From Brachymonas wangyanguii (GTDB lineage: Bacteria > Pseudomonadota > Gammaproteobacteria > Burkholderiales > Burkholderiaceae_C): a DNA stretch of 64,000 bases. The stretch covers positions 620,001-684,000 of the forward strand of contig NZ_CP173677.1 of NCBI RefSeq assembly GCF_045055315.1, read 5' to 3'. Under the pieces are notes generated by a model. That model did no database searches and was not told the origin of the DNA. It saw nothing but the letters and a program-made list of their open reading frames with translations. Below, piece by piece: positions 36,963 to 46,023 of this stretch. Each line of letters opens with the position of its first letter. The stretch's first letter is position 1. The translations under genes were made by a program, and so were the position numbers.

Positions 36963-37630
36963 CGCAGCGCTTCGCCGCCGTGCTGTTCGATTGCGATGGC
37001 GTGCTGGTGGACAGCGAGCCGCTGACCATGGGCGTGCTGCGGGATCTGCTCGAAGAGCGCGGCTGGAAGCTGACGCTGCAGGAATGCATGCAAATTTTCG
37101 TCGGCAAGGCCACGCGCGACGAGGCGGCGCGCATCGAGCGCGAAACCGGCCAGCCTTTCACTACCGAGTGGCTGCACGGCTTCTGGGCCGCGCGCGATGT
37201 GGCCTTGCGCGCGCAGCTGCAGCCGGTGGCGGGTGCGCCCGAGCTGGTGCGGCTGGCGCACGCCCACACACAAGGCCAGATCGCCTGCGTGTCTGGCGCC
37301 GACCGCAACAAGATCAAGCTGCAACTGGCCTTGACCGGCCTGACCGACTGGTTCCGCGCCGACTGCATCTTCAGCGGCCACGAGTTTGCGCGCAGCAAGC
37401 CGTACCCTGATATCTATCTGGCAGCCATGCAGCAGCTGCAGGTGCCGGCAGGGGAGTGTCTGGTGATCGAGGACAGCGTGACTGGGGTTAGAGCCGGTGC
37501 CGCGGCCGGGGCGCGGGTGGTAGGCTATGCCTGTCCGCACAACCCGGTGGTAACGGCTGAAGCCCTGTTGCAGGCGGGTGCTTTTGCCGTGGTCTCGGAG
37601 TTGTCGCAGATCAGCGACTGGCTGCACTGA
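36959..37630 (+). CDS. HAD-superfamily hydrolase, subfamily IA
   Basis: A 223-residue phosphatase of the phosphoglycolate phosphatase / beta-phosphoglucomutase group. Motif I is FDCDGVLVDSE with Asp11 and Asp13. A helical cap is at about residues 20-85. Motif II is CVSGADR, motif III has the lysine in RSKPYPDIYL, and motif IV is VIEDSVTGVRA. Substrate is not readable. It starts with GTG, overlapping the YchJ-like gene (GTGA). Confidence 0.88.
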   Translation: MTQRFAAVLFDCDGVLVDSEPLTMGVLRDLLEERGWKLTLQECMQIFVGKATRDEAARIERETGQPFTTEWLHGFWAARDVALRAQLQPVAGAPELVRLAHAHTQGQIACVSGADRNKIKLQLALTGLTDWFRADCIFSGHEFARSKPYPDIYLAAMQQLQVPAGECLVIEDSVTGVRAGAAAGARVVGYACPHNPVVTAEALLQAGAFAVVSELSQISDWLH

Positions 37631-37705
37631 TTTCGTATTGGGGCTTACCCTGAATCCTGCGATTCGGGGGTCGCCAATCCCGGGGTGGCTGGCTAGAATC
37701 TTGAA

Positions 37706-37728
37706 TTGACGTTTACGTAAACGTGACA
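37706..37728. promoter_or_regulatory. LiuR-type operator upstream of the second liu cluster
   Basis: TTGACGTTTACGTAAACGTGAC repeats the 13-base core found at 23255 and is more symmetric (ACGTTTACGTAAACGT). It lies 57 bp before the acyl-CoA synthetase ATG and overlaps a possible -35, TTGACG. The shared site joins the two liu clusters into one regulon. Confidence 0.78.
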
Positions 37729-37784
37729 TCAAGATCACGCGTACAGGTAGGCTACTGAACACACCACCACCGAGGAGACCAGCC

Positions 37785-39530
37785 ATGACCGCCGACACGC
37801 AGCACACTGCCGTGCCAACCCGCTCTGCACTGCTGACCAGCAGTATCGACCGTGGCGCGACCACGCCAGCCCTGCTGGAAACCACGATTGGCGACCACTT
37901 TGATGCGATTGCCAAACGTTACCCGGATCACGAGGCACTGGTCAGCCGCCACCAGGGCATCCGCCTGACCTACCGCGAACTGCAGCAGAAGGCCACCCAG
38001 CTGGCCAGCGCCATGCTGCGCAGCGGCCTGACCAAGGGCGATCGCGTCGGCCTGTGGTCGCACAACAATGCCGAATGGCTGATCACCCAGGTGGCTACGG
38101 CCAAGGTCGGCATCATCCTGGTCAACATCAACCCGGCCTACCGCGTGGCCGAGGTCGAGTACGCGCTCAACAAGGTCGCGTGCAAGGCCCTGATCACCAT
38201 GCCGAGCTTCAAGACCAGCAACTACATCGGCATGCTGCAGGAACTGGCTCCCGAGCTGCCGAACTGTCATCCGGGCATGCTGGCGCTGTCCAGGCTGCCG
38301 CACCTGCGCGGCATCATCTGGATCGATGAGCCGGGGCAGGGCGAGGACATCCCCGGCATGCGCCGTTTCAGCGAGTGGATCGGGCGTGGTGATGCGGACG
38401 ATGCCGAAGTGGCGGCGATCCAGAAGACGCTGACCAACACCGATCCGATCAACATCCAGTTCACCAGCGGTACCACCGGCTTCCCCAAGGGCGCCACGCT
38501 GACGCACCGCAACATCCTCAACAACGGCTATCTGGTGGGCGAGTGCATCGGCCTGACCGACCAGGACCGTCTGTGCTGCCCGGTGCCGCTGTACCACTGC
38601 TTTGGCATGGTGATGAGCAACCTGGCCTGCATGACGCACGGTGCCTGCGTCGTCTACCCGAACGATGCCTTTGATCCGCTGCTGGTGCTGGAAACGGTGC
38701 AGGCAGAGCGCTGTACCGCGCTGCACGGCGTGCCCACCATGTTCATCGCCGAGCTGGACCACCCGCGCTTCCAGGAGTTCGACCTGTCCACGCTGCGCAC
38801 CGGCATCATGGCCGGATCGCCGTGCCCGATCGAGGTGATGAAGCGTGTGGTGGGCGAGATGCACATGTCGCAGGTGACGATTGCCTACGGCATGACGGAA
38901 ACCAGCCCGGTGAGCTGCCAGAGCGGCATGGACACGCCGCTGGAGCGTCGCGTATCCACCGTGGGCCAGGTGCAGCCGCACCTGGAGATCAAGATTGTCA
39001 GCCCGGAAACCGGCGAGGTCGTGCCTTGCGGCGAAACCGGCGAGTTCTGCACCAGGGGCTATTCGGTGATGCACGGTTACTGGAACGATCCGGTCAAGAC
39101 GCAGGAAGCGATCGACGCAGACGGCTGGATGCACACCGGTGACCTGGCCACCATGGACGAGGAGGGCTACGTCAAGATCGTCGGCCGCATCAAGGACATG
39201 GTGATCCGCGGCGGCGAGAACGTCTACCCGCGCGAAATCGAGGAATTCCTCTACCGTCACCCCAAGGTGCAGGATGTGCAGGTGGTTGGCGTGCCCGACG
39301 AGCGCTTTGGCGAGGAGCTGTGCGCCTGGATCATTTCCAAGCCCGGTCAGGAGCTCGACGAAGAGCAGATCCGCGAGTTCTGCAAGGGCCAGATCGCCCA
39401 CTACAAGGTGCCCAAGTACATGCGCTTCGTGACCGAGTTCCCGATGACGGTGACCGGCAAGATCCAGAAGTTCAAGATTCGCGAACTGATGAAGGAAGAG
39501 CTCAACCTGAATGAGCAGAAGACGGCGTAA
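37785..39530 (+). CDS. Acyl-CoA synthetase (AMP-binding) heading the liu cluster
   Basis: A 581-residue adenylate-forming ligase that activates a carboxylic acid to its CoA thioester. The P-loop TSGTTGFPKG is near residue 228, YGMTETSP near 369, the hinge and A8 region GRIKDMVIRGGENVYPREIEE near 466-486, and the A10 lysine in TGKIQKFKIRE near 559. In liu-type operons such a ligase can supply isovaleryl-CoA or a related branched acyl-CoA, but the acid is not readable. It lies directly under a LiuR-type operator and is followed 18 bp on by the methylcrotonyl-CoA carboxylase beta gene. Confidence 0.9.
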   Translation: MTADTQHTAVPTRSALLTSSIDRGATTPALLETTIGDHFDAIAKRYPDHEALVSRHQGIRLTYRELQQKATQLASAMLRSGLTKGDRVGLWSHNNAEWLITQVATAKVGIILVNINPAYRVAEVEYALNKVACKALITMPSFKTSNYIGMLQELAPELPNCHPGMLALSRLPHLRGIIWIDEPGQGEDIPGMRRFSEWIGRGDADDAEVAAIQKTLTNTDPINIQFTSGTTGFPKGATLTHRNILNNGYLVGECIGLTDQDRLCCPVPLYHCFGMVMSNLACMTHGACVVYPNDAFDPLLVLETVQAERCTALHGVPTMFIAELDHPRFQEFDLSTLRTGIMAGSPCPIEVMKRVVGEMHMSQVTIAYGMTETSPVSCQSGMDTPLERRVSTVGQVQPHLEIKIVSPETGEVVPCGETGEFCTRGYSVMHGYWNDPVKTQEAIDADGWMHTGDLATMDEEGYVKIVGRIKDMVIRGGENVYPREIEEFLYRHPKVQDVQVVGVPDERFGEELCAWIISKPGQELDEEQIREFCKGQIAHYKVPKYMRFVTEFPMTVTGKIQKFKIRELMKEELNLNEQKTA

Positions 39531-39548
39531 GCCTCCAGGAGAATTTCG

Positions 39549-41171
39549 ATGCCAGTGATTGTTTCCAAACTCAATGCCCGTTCGGCAGATTTCCAGGCCA
39601 ACGCCGCCGCCATGCAGGCCGTGGTCGATGACCTGCGCGCCCGCGTCGAGCAGATTGCCCTGGGCGGCCCCGAAGCCGCGCGTGACAAGCATGTGGCGCG
39701 TGGCAAGCTGCTGCCGCGCCAGCGCGTGGAAATGCTGCTCGATCCGGGTACGCCTTTCCTGGAAATCGCGCCGATGGCTGCCTTCCGCATGTATCCGGAC
39801 CGTGACGGCAGCGATTCCGCGCCGGGCGCCGGCGTGATCTGCGGCATTGGCCGCGTCTCCGGCGTGGACTGCATGATCGTCTGCAACGACGCTACCGTGA
39901 AGGGCGGTACCTACTACCCGATGACGGTGAAGAAGCACCTGCGCGCCCAGGAAATCGCCCAGCAGAACCATCTGCCCTGCATTTATCTGGTGGACAGCGG
40001 CGGTGCCAACCTGCCGAACCAGGACGAGGTGTTCCCGGATCGCGACCACTTTGGCCGCATCTTCTTCAACCAGGCCAACCTGAGTGCGCTGGGCATCGCC
40101 CAGATCGCCGTGGTGATGGGTTCCTGTACCGCTGGCGGTGCCTACGTACCGGCGATGAGCGACGAGACCATCATCGTGAAGAACCAGGGCACGATTTTCC
40201 TGGGTGGCCCGCCGCTGGTGAAGGCTGCAACCGGTGAAGTGGTGACGGCCGAAGACCTGGGCGGTGGTGATGTGCACACGCGCCTGTCCGGCGTGGCCGA
40301 CCACCTGGCGCAGAACGACACCCATGCGCTGGCACTGGCGCGCAGCATCGTCGACAACCTGAACCACCAGAAGCAGCCGCTGCCGCAGTACGCCGAGCCG
40401 AAGCCGCCGCGCTACGACGCCAAGGAGCTGTACGGCATCATCCCGACCGACACGCGCAAGCCGTTTGACGTGCGCGAGATCATCGCCCGCATCGTGGACG
40501 ATTCCGAGCTGGACGAGTTCAAGGCCCGCTTCGGCACCACGCTGGTGTGCGGTTTTGCCCGTATCGAGGGCATGAAGGTCGGCATCATTGCCAACAATGG
40601 CATCCTGTTCGGAGAGAGCGCGCAGAAGGGCGCCCACTTCATCGAGCTGTGCTGCCACCGCAAGATCCCGCTGGTGTTCCTGCAGAACATCACCGGCTTC
40701 ATGGTCGGCCGCAAGTACGAGAACGAGGGCATTGCGCGCCACGGCGCCAAGATGGTGACGGCCGTGGCCACCGCCAACGTGCCGAAGTTCACCGTGGTGA
40801 TCGGCGGCTCCTTTGGTGCCGGCAACTACGGCATGTGCGGCCGCGCCTACAGCCCGCGCTTCCTGTGGATGTGGCCCAACGCCCGCATCTCCGTGATGGG
40901 CGGCGAGCAGGCTGCCAGCGTGCTGGCCACGGTGCGCCGTGACGGTATCGAATCCAAGGGCGGTCAGTGGAGCGCCGAGGAAGAGGAGGCCTTCAAGGCC
41001 CCGATCCGCCAGCAGTACGAAGACCAGGGCCATCCCTACTACGCCAGCGCGCGCCTGTGGGACGACGGCATCATCGATCCGGCCGATACGCGCCGCATGC
41101 TGGCGCTGGGCCTGTCTGCCGCCTACAACGCCCCGATCGAAGAGCCGAAGTTCGGTATCTTCCGCATGTAA
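39549..41171 (+). CDS. liuB: Methylcrotonyl-CoA carboxylase beta (carboxyltransferase) subunit
   Basis: A 540-residue carboxyltransferase that moves CO2 from carboxybiotin to 3-methylcrotonyl-CoA. Both crotonase-fold halves are present: YLVDSGGANLPNQDEVFPD in the N half; FLQNITGFMVGRKYENEGIARHGAKMV and GGSFGAGNYGMCGRAY in the C half. These are the typical residues of the methylcrotonyl branch rather than propionyl-CoA carboxylase. CCAGGAGAATTTCG precedes the ATG. The partner biotin subunit (liuD) is 2.5 kb downstream. Confidence 0.96.
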   Translation: MPVIVSKLNARSADFQANAAAMQAVVDDLRARVEQIALGGPEAARDKHVARGKLLPRQRVEMLLDPGTPFLEIAPMAAFRMYPDRDGSDSAPGAGVICGIGRVSGVDCMIVCNDATVKGGTYYPMTVKKHLRAQEIAQQNHLPCIYLVDSGGANLPNQDEVFPDRDHFGRIFFNQANLSALGIAQIAVVMGSCTAGGAYVPAMSDETIIVKNQGTIFLGGPPLVKAATGEVVTAEDLGGGDVHTRLSGVADHLAQNDTHALALARSIVDNLNHQKQPLPQYAEPKPPRYDAKELYGIIPTDTRKPFDVREIIARIVDDSELDEFKARFGTTLVCGFARIEGMKVGIIANNGILFGESAQKGAHFIELCCHRKIPLVFLQNITGFMVGRKYENEGIARHGAKMVTAVATANVPKFTVVIGGSFGAGNYGMCGRAYSPRFLWMWPNARISVMGGEQAASVLATVRRDGIESKGGQWSAEEEEAFKAPIRQQYEDQGHPYYASARLWDDGIIDPADTRRMLALGLSAAYNAPIEEPKFGIFRM

Positions 41172-41186
41172 GGACGGAGAGCGATC

Positions 41187-42056
41187 GTGCTGCGTCGTCA
41201 CCTGCCCCTCGCCCTGTGCGCGCTGCTGCTGGCATCGGCGGCACAGGCGCGCGTGGTCGAAACCCGCACCCAGGTGCCGGTGCAGGTGACGGATCGTGCC
41301 GGCCAGGTGGTGCAGCGTGCGCTGCAGGTCACCGTGTTCCGTGACGATGCCCGGCGCGGCGCCTTGCCGCTGGCCGTGATCAGCCATGGCCGTCCGGCCA
41401 CGCGTGCTGGGCAGACCGGCATGGGGCGAGCCCATTACGGCGCTGCTGCGCGCTATTTGGCGCAGAAAGGCTATGTGGTGGCGGTGCCCACGCGCATTGG
41501 CTACGGCGTGACGGGTGGCGCGGATGTCGAGGCCTCCGGCAACTGTGATCGACGTGAATACGGCCCGGGCTTCCGCGCCGCCGCCACGCAGATCCTGGCC
41601 GTGGTTGATGCCGTGCAGCAGCAGCCGCAGGTGCGCCGTGACGGCACGCTGCTGGTCGGCCACTCCTACGGTGCGATCGCCTCGCTCGAAGCCGCCGCCA
41701 TGCGCCCCAAGGGCGTGGCCGCCGTGATCAATTTCTCCGGCGGTGCCGGTGCCGATCCGGTGGCACGACCGGGCCAGCCCTGTTCCACCTTCCCGCTGGC
41801 ACAGCAGCTGCGCCAGCAGGGACTGCACAACCGCATGCCCACGCTGTGGCTGTATGCGCCCAATGACCGCTACCTGGGCCAGGAGGTGCCGCGCCAGTGG
41901 TTTGCCGCCTACACGCGCATCGGTGGCGTGGGCGAGTTCGTGCAGACGCGTGCCGTGGGCCAGGACGGCCACACCCTGTTTACCCATTTCCCGTCGGTCT
42001 GGCAGCCGCAGGTCAACCGGTTCCTGAACCGCTTGCCCGCCGCCAGCCGACCCTGA
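41187..42056 (+). CDS. Exported alpha/beta hydrolase inside the liu cluster
   Basis: A 289-residue protein with a signal peptide (RHLPLALCALLLASAAQA, cut before RVVE) and an alpha/beta hydrolase core. The nucleophile elbow VGHSYGAI has Ser160, with HGRPATRAG earlier and DGHTLFTHFP carrying the probable His near the C-terminus. It resembles dienelactone-hydrolase-like or lipase-like periplasmic proteins; substrate unknown. GTG 41187 follows GGACGGAGAG. It lies 15 bp after liuB and 16 bp before liuC, so it is almost surely cotranscribed. An exported enzyme is unexpected in a cytosolic catabolic operon. Confidence 0.8.
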   Translation: MLRRHLPLALCALLLASAAQARVVETRTQVPVQVTDRAGQVVQRALQVTVFRDDARRGALPLAVISHGRPATRAGQTGMGRAHYGAAARYLAQKGYVVAVPTRIGYGVTGGADVEASGNCDRREYGPGFRAAATQILAVVDAVQQQPQVRRDGTLLVGHSYGAIASLEAAAMRPKGVAAVINFSGGAGADPVARPGQPCSTFPLAQQLRQQGLHNRMPTLWLYAPNDRYLGQEVPRQWFAAYTRIGGVGEFVQTRAVGQDGHTLFTHFPSVWQPQVNRFLNRLPAASRP

Positions 42057-42072
42057 TCATCCCGGAGACTCC

Positions 42073-42855
42073 ATGTCTGCTCTCACCCTGGCTGTTGACG
42101 GCCATATCGCCACCCTGACGCTGTCGCGCCCCGACGTGCGCAATGCCTTCAATGACGAGGTCATCGCCGAACTGACGCAGGCCTTCACCGAACTGGACCA
42201 GCGCAGCGATGTGCGCGTGGTAGTGCTGGCGGCGCAAGGCCCGGCTTTCTGCGCCGGCGCCGACCTGAACTGGATGCGCCGCATGGCCGACTACACGCGT
42301 GACGAAAACCTGCAGGACGCCGGCAAGCTGGCCGAAATGCTTCGCGTGATCTATGCCTGCTCCAAGCCGGTGATCGCGCAGGTGCAGGGCGATGTCTATG
42401 CCGGTGGCATGGGCCTGGTGGCAGCCTGCGACATGGCAGTTAGCGTCGATACCGCCTTCTACTGCCTGAGTGAAGTCAGGCTCGGCCTGATCCCGGCCAC
42501 CATCAGCCCTTACGTGATCCGTGCCATGGGCGCGCGCGCTTCGCACCGCTGGTTCCTGACCGCCGAGCGTTTCGACGCTGCCGAGGCGCATCGCATCGGT
42601 TTTGTCCACGCCGTGGTGCCGGCCGACCAGCTGGAAGCCAAGGTTGCCGAAATTGCCAAGGCGCTGGTCAGTGCCAGCCCGGCCGCGGTCAAGGCCTGCA
42701 AGCGCCTGGTGCAGGACGTGGCCGAGCGCGAGATCGATGCCGCCCTGATCGCATCCACCGTGGCTGGCATCGCCGACATCCGTGCCAGCGACGAAGGCCG
42801 CGAAGGCGTGCAGAGCTTCCTGCAGAAGCGCAAGCCGTCCTGGCTGGGCGCCTGA
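42073..42855 (+). CDS. liuC: Methylglutaconyl-CoA hydratase (enoyl-CoA hydratase family)
   Basis: A 260-residue crotonase-fold enzyme. It fits the liu pathway step that hydrates 3-methylglutaconyl-CoA to HMG-CoA, by position between the carboxylase subunits. FCAGADLNWMRRMADYT near residue 64 and the oxyanion loop VQGDVYAGGMGLVAACDMAVS are intact, followed by LGLIPATISPYVIRAMG with the catalytic glutamate region. An ordinary enoyl-CoA hydratase role cannot be excluded. The ATG is preceded by GGAGACTCC. Confidence 0.9.
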   Translation: MSALTLAVDGHIATLTLSRPDVRNAFNDEVIAELTQAFTELDQRSDVRVVVLAAQGPAFCAGADLNWMRRMADYTRDENLQDAGKLAEMLRVIYACSKPVIAQVQGDVYAGGMGLVAACDMAVSVDTAFYCLSEVRLGLIPATISPYVIRAMGARASHRWFLTAERFDAAEAHRIGFVHAVVPADQLEAKVAEIAKALVSASPAAVKACKRLVQDVAEREIDAALIASTVAGIADIRASDEGREGVQSFLQKRKPSWLGA

Positions 42856-42949
42856 GCATGACAAAGTACCGTTTTCCCGGCATGTGCGCTGATGGCAGTC
42901 CTGCCATGCAGTCGTACCATGGGTGCTGACGCAATGCCAGGAGAACGGA

Positions 42950-43687
42950 ATGATCGAGACCTTGACGCAATGGTTCCAGCAATGGTTACCCTTTCTGCAG
43001 CAGACCAGCGCGGTGCTGGGCGATGCCGGCCACTCGGCCGGAGCGGTCGCCGGGCGGGCGCTGGGCACCATGGACCTGACCGGCATGCTGGCGCTGGCCG
43101 GCGCGCTTGGCTGGGCCAGCGGCTTCCGCTTGTATGCGGTGGTGTTCATCACCGGCCTGATCGGCTTGCTTGGCTGGGTGCCACTGCCCGAGAGCATGCA
43201 CATGCTGCAAAGTCCGGTCGTGCTCGCCGCCAGCTGCTTCATGCTGTTCATGGAATTCTTTGCCGACAAGATCCCGGGGTTGGACAGCATCTGGGATCTG
43301 GCCAACAGCGTGATCCGCATTCCTGCGGGTGCGGCGCTGGCGGGCAGCGTGTTTGGCGCCGATGGCGGCACCATGACGCTGGTGGCCACGATTCTGGGCG
43401 GCACGCTGGCGGCGACCAGCCAGGCGGCCAAGACTACTACGCGCGCTGCCATCAATACCTCGCCCGAACCGTTCAGCAACGTGGCGGCGAGCTTTGCCGA
43501 GGACGGGCTGGTGATCGGTATTGTCTGGCTGGCAACCGCCTATCCGCTGCTGTTTGCCGTGGTGCTGGCGATTGCCGTCGTGCTGATGCTGCTGGTCACT
43601 TTTTTACTCATCCGTTACCTGCGCCGCGCCATACGCCGCCTCAAGAGCTGGTTTGGCGCGCAGGACCCCGATATCCAGGTGCTGTAA
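42950..43687 (+). CDS. DUF4126 integral membrane protein
   Basis: A 245-residue membrane protein of the DUF4126 family. It has about five to six hydrophobic segments, a family-typical LGWASGFRLYAVVFITGLIG near residues 55-75, and ADKIPGLDSIWDL between segments. The C-terminal RYLRRAIRRLKSW is basic and cytosolic by the positive-inside rule. The role is unknown. The start has CAGGAGAACGGA upstream. It is embedded between liuC and liuD, separated by 95 and 30 bp, so cotranscription is likely. Confidence 0.82.
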   Translation: MIETLTQWFQQWLPFLQQTSAVLGDAGHSAGAVAGRALGTMDLTGMLALAGALGWASGFRLYAVVFITGLIGLLGWVPLPESMHMLQSPVVLAASCFMLFMEFFADKIPGLDSIWDLANSVIRIPAGAALAGSVFGADGGTMTLVATILGGTLAATSQAAKTTTRAAINTSPEPFSNVAASFAEDGLVIGIVWLATAYPLLFAVVLAIAVVLMLLVTFLLIRYLRRAIRRLKSWFGAQDPDIQVL

Positions 43688-43717
43688 GGCCCTTCTGAAA
43701 ACCAAGGAGACAAGACC

Positions 43718-45760
43718 ATGTTCAAGAAAATCCTGATTGCCAACCGTGGCGAAATCGCCTGCCGCGTGGCTTCTACCGCACGTCGCATGGGCGTGCAGAC
43801 CGTGGCCGTGTATTCCGATGCCGATGCCCGCGCCAAGCACGTGCAGCTGTGCAACGAGGCCGTGCACGTCGGTGGCAGTGCGCCCAAGGACAGCTACCTG
43901 CAGTGGCAGCGCATCATCGACGCCGCCAAGTCGCGCGGTGCCGAGGCGATCCACCCCGGCTACGGCTTCCTGAGCGAGAACGACGAATTTGCCCAGGCCT
44001 GTGCCGATGCCGGCCTGGTCTTCATCGGCCCGCCGGCCAGCGCCATCCAGGCGATGGGCCTGAAGGCAGAATCCAAGCGCCTGATGGAAGAGGCCGGCGT
44101 CCCGCTGGTGCCGGGCTACCACGGTGCCGACCAGGATCCCGAGATGCTGCACCGCGAGGCCGATCGCATTGGCTACCCGGTGCTGATCAAGGCCAGCGCC
44201 GGCGGCGGTGGCAAGGGCATGCGCCTGGTCGAGAAGTCCGAAGACTTCGCCTCCGCGCTCGAATCCTGCAAGCGCGAAGCGATCAACAGCTTTGGTGATG
44301 ACGCCGTGCTGGTCGAGAAATACGTGCTGCGTCCGCGCCACATCGAGATCCAGGTGTTTGGCGACACGCATGGCAACTACGTCTACCTGTTCGAGCGTGA
44401 CTGCTCGGTGCAGCGCCGCCACCAGAAGGTGCTGGAAGAGGCGCCCGCTCCCGGCATGACACCCGAGCTGCGCCAGCAGATGGGCGAGGCCGCCGTGGCC
44501 GCGGCCCGCGCCGTCAACTACGTCGGCGCCGGTACGGTGGAATTCATCGTCGAGCAGCCGGGTGGCTATGACAAGCCGGAAGAGATGAAGTTCTACTTCA
44601 TGGAAATGAACACCCGCCTGCAGGTGGAGCATCCGGTGACTGAAGCGATCACCGGCCAGGACCTGGTCGAGTGGCAGCTGCGCGTCGCCAGCGGCGAGCC
44701 GCTGCCCAGGCAGCAGCACGAGCTGGAAATGCGCGGCCACGCGATCGAGGCGCGCATCAACGCCGAGAACCCGGAGAACAACTTCCTGCCGGTCACCGGC
44801 ACGCTCAAGGTCTACCGCACGCCCGACTGGAGCGTGGACTTCCAGCGCGCCGATGCCCGTGTCGACTCCGGCGTGCGTGAAGGCGATGCCATCAGCCCGT
44901 TCTACGACTCCATGATCGCCAAGCTGATCGTCTGGGGCGAGGACCGCGAGCAGGCGCTGGCGCGTCTGGATGGTGCGCTGGCCCACATGCGCATCGTCGG
45001 CCTGACCACCAACGTGCAGTTCCTGCGCCAGATCCTGGCAACCGATTCCTTCAGCCAGGCCAAGCTGGACACCGCGCTGATCCCGCGTGAAGCCGATGCG
45101 CTGTTCGGCCAGGACAAGCTGGGCATGCCGATGACCGTGGCGGCTGCCATTGGCCACCGCATCTTCAGCGAGAACAAGCTGCTGCAGGGCAAGGATCCGT
45201 TCAGCCGCCGCGACGGCTGGCGTGGTTATGGCAGCTTCAGCCGCCATTTCGAACTGATGTACAAGGGCGAGCCGCTGCAGGCCGACCTGCGCTACGAGCA
45301 CGATGGCACGTACTACATCGTGATCGCCAAGCCGGACGGCACGCTGCACCCCGAGGTACTGACCGAAGGTCCGCTGATCGTGGAAGAACGTGATGACGGC
45401 CGCATGGATGTGCGCTATGGCGATGACCGCCAGACGCTGCAGGCCTGGCTGGACGGCGAGGAGCTGAACGTGTTCAGCCAGCGCGGCGCCAGCAGCATCA
45501 CCATGGTCGATGCACTGTTCCACTCCGGCGAAAGCAGCGAAGGCGGCCGTCTGACCGCGCCCATGCCGGGCAAGGTGGTGTCGTTTGCCGTCAAGGCCGG
45601 CGACAAGGTGACCAAGGGCCAGCCGCTGGCGGTGATGGAAGCCATGAAGATGGAGCACACGATTGCGGCGCCGGCCGATGGCGAAGTGGTCGAGCTGATG
45701 TTTGCACCGGGTGACCAGGTGCAGGACGGCGACGAGCTGCTGACGCTGAAGACGGCGTAA
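43718..45760 (+). CDS. liuD: Methylcrotonyl-CoA carboxylase alpha (biotin) subunit
   Basis: A 680-residue protein with biotin carboxylase and biotin carrier domains. Residues 1-450 are biotin carboxylase: KILIANRGEIACRV, the ATP-grasp loop KASAGGGGKGMRLV and FMEMNTRLQVEHPVTE. A middle linker follows. The C-terminal carrier domain carries the biotinylation motif EAMKMEH with Lys644. It pairs with liuB. AAGGAGACAAGACC serves the ATG, and a strong terminator hairpin follows within 10 bp of the stop. Confidence 0.96.
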   Translation: MFKKILIANRGEIACRVASTARRMGVQTVAVYSDADARAKHVQLCNEAVHVGGSAPKDSYLQWQRIIDAAKSRGAEAIHPGYGFLSENDEFAQACADAGLVFIGPPASAIQAMGLKAESKRLMEEAGVPLVPGYHGADQDPEMLHREADRIGYPVLIKASAGGGGKGMRLVEKSEDFASALESCKREAINSFGDDAVLVEKYVLRPRHIEIQVFGDTHGNYVYLFERDCSVQRRHQKVLEEAPAPGMTPELRQQMGEAAVAAARAVNYVGAGTVEFIVEQPGGYDKPEEMKFYFMEMNTRLQVEHPVTEAITGQDLVEWQLRVASGEPLPRQQHELEMRGHAIEARINAENPENNFLPVTGTLKVYRTPDWSVDFQRADARVDSGVREGDAISPFYDSMIAKLIVWGEDREQALARLDGALAHMRIVGLTTNVQFLRQILATDSFSQAKLDTALIPREADALFGQDKLGMPMTVAAAIGHRIFSENKLLQGKDPFSRRDGWRGYGSFSRHFELMYKGEPLQADLRYEHDGTYYIVIAKPDGTLHPEVLTEGPLIVEERDDGRMDVRYGDDRQTLQAWLDGEELNVFSQRGASSITMVDALFHSGESSEGGRLTAPMPGKVVSFAVKAGDKVTKGQPLAVMEAMKMEHTIAAPADGEVVELMFAPGDQVQDGDELLTLKTA

Positions 45761-45767
45761 GCAAGAA

Positions 45768-45802
45768 AAAAGCCTGCAAACAGCTGATGTTTGCAGGCTT
45801 TT
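45768..45802. terminator. Bidirectional terminator between liuD and tRNA-Lys
   Basis: A 14-bp perfect stem, AAAAGCCTGCAAAC / GTTTGCAGGCTTTT, with a 7-base loop. The stem flanks of A and T allow stopping from both sides: liuD from the left and the tRNA transcript from the right. Confidence 0.92.
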
Positions 45803-45811
45803 CGGTGATTT

Positions 45812-45887
45812 TGGTGGGCCCTGTAGGATTCGAACCTACGACCAACGGATTAAGAGTCCGCTGCTCTACCAACTGAGCTAAGAGCCC
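45812..45887 (-). tRNA. tRNA-Lys (anticodon CTT), with encoded CCA
   Basis: On the minus strand the full cloverleaf is readable: acceptor GGGCTCT pairing with AGGGCCC, the D-arm TTAGCTCAGTTGGTAGAG, the anticodon arm GGACTCTTAATCC with CTT, the T-arm with GGTTCGAATCC, discriminator A, and genomic CCA at the 3' end. It decodes AAG. It lies opposite in strand to the liu genes, between liuD and the HMG-CoA lyase gene. Confidence 0.97.
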
Positions 45888-45898
45888 GAAAGAGCGAA

Positions 45899-45928
45899 AG
45901 TATAACGGAAAATCCCCGGGTTTGTCTT
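45899..45928 (-). promoter_or_regulatory. Likely promoter of tRNA-Lys
   Basis: On the minus strand, TATACT at 45904-45899 is an 5-of-6 match -10 box, with AAGACA 18 bp upstream (45928-45923). The mature tRNA 5' end at 45887 would begin soon after the transcription start. Confidence 0.6.
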
Positions 45929-46023
45929 GTAGCGTAGCCAGCAGATTGCTGTCAATCTGACGCATCCGGCATGCAGGACAGTCCCATTTGCCGGCAGGCA
46001 GCTGATAGCAGGAGCAGACAGAC

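Noticed and set aside
37752..41987. A 1411-codon open frame on the minus strand
   Set aside because: Antisense to the acyl-CoA synthetase, liuB and hydrolase genes. It is rich in His, Gln, Arg and Gly, as expected from the complement of GC-rich coding DNA, and shows no domain.
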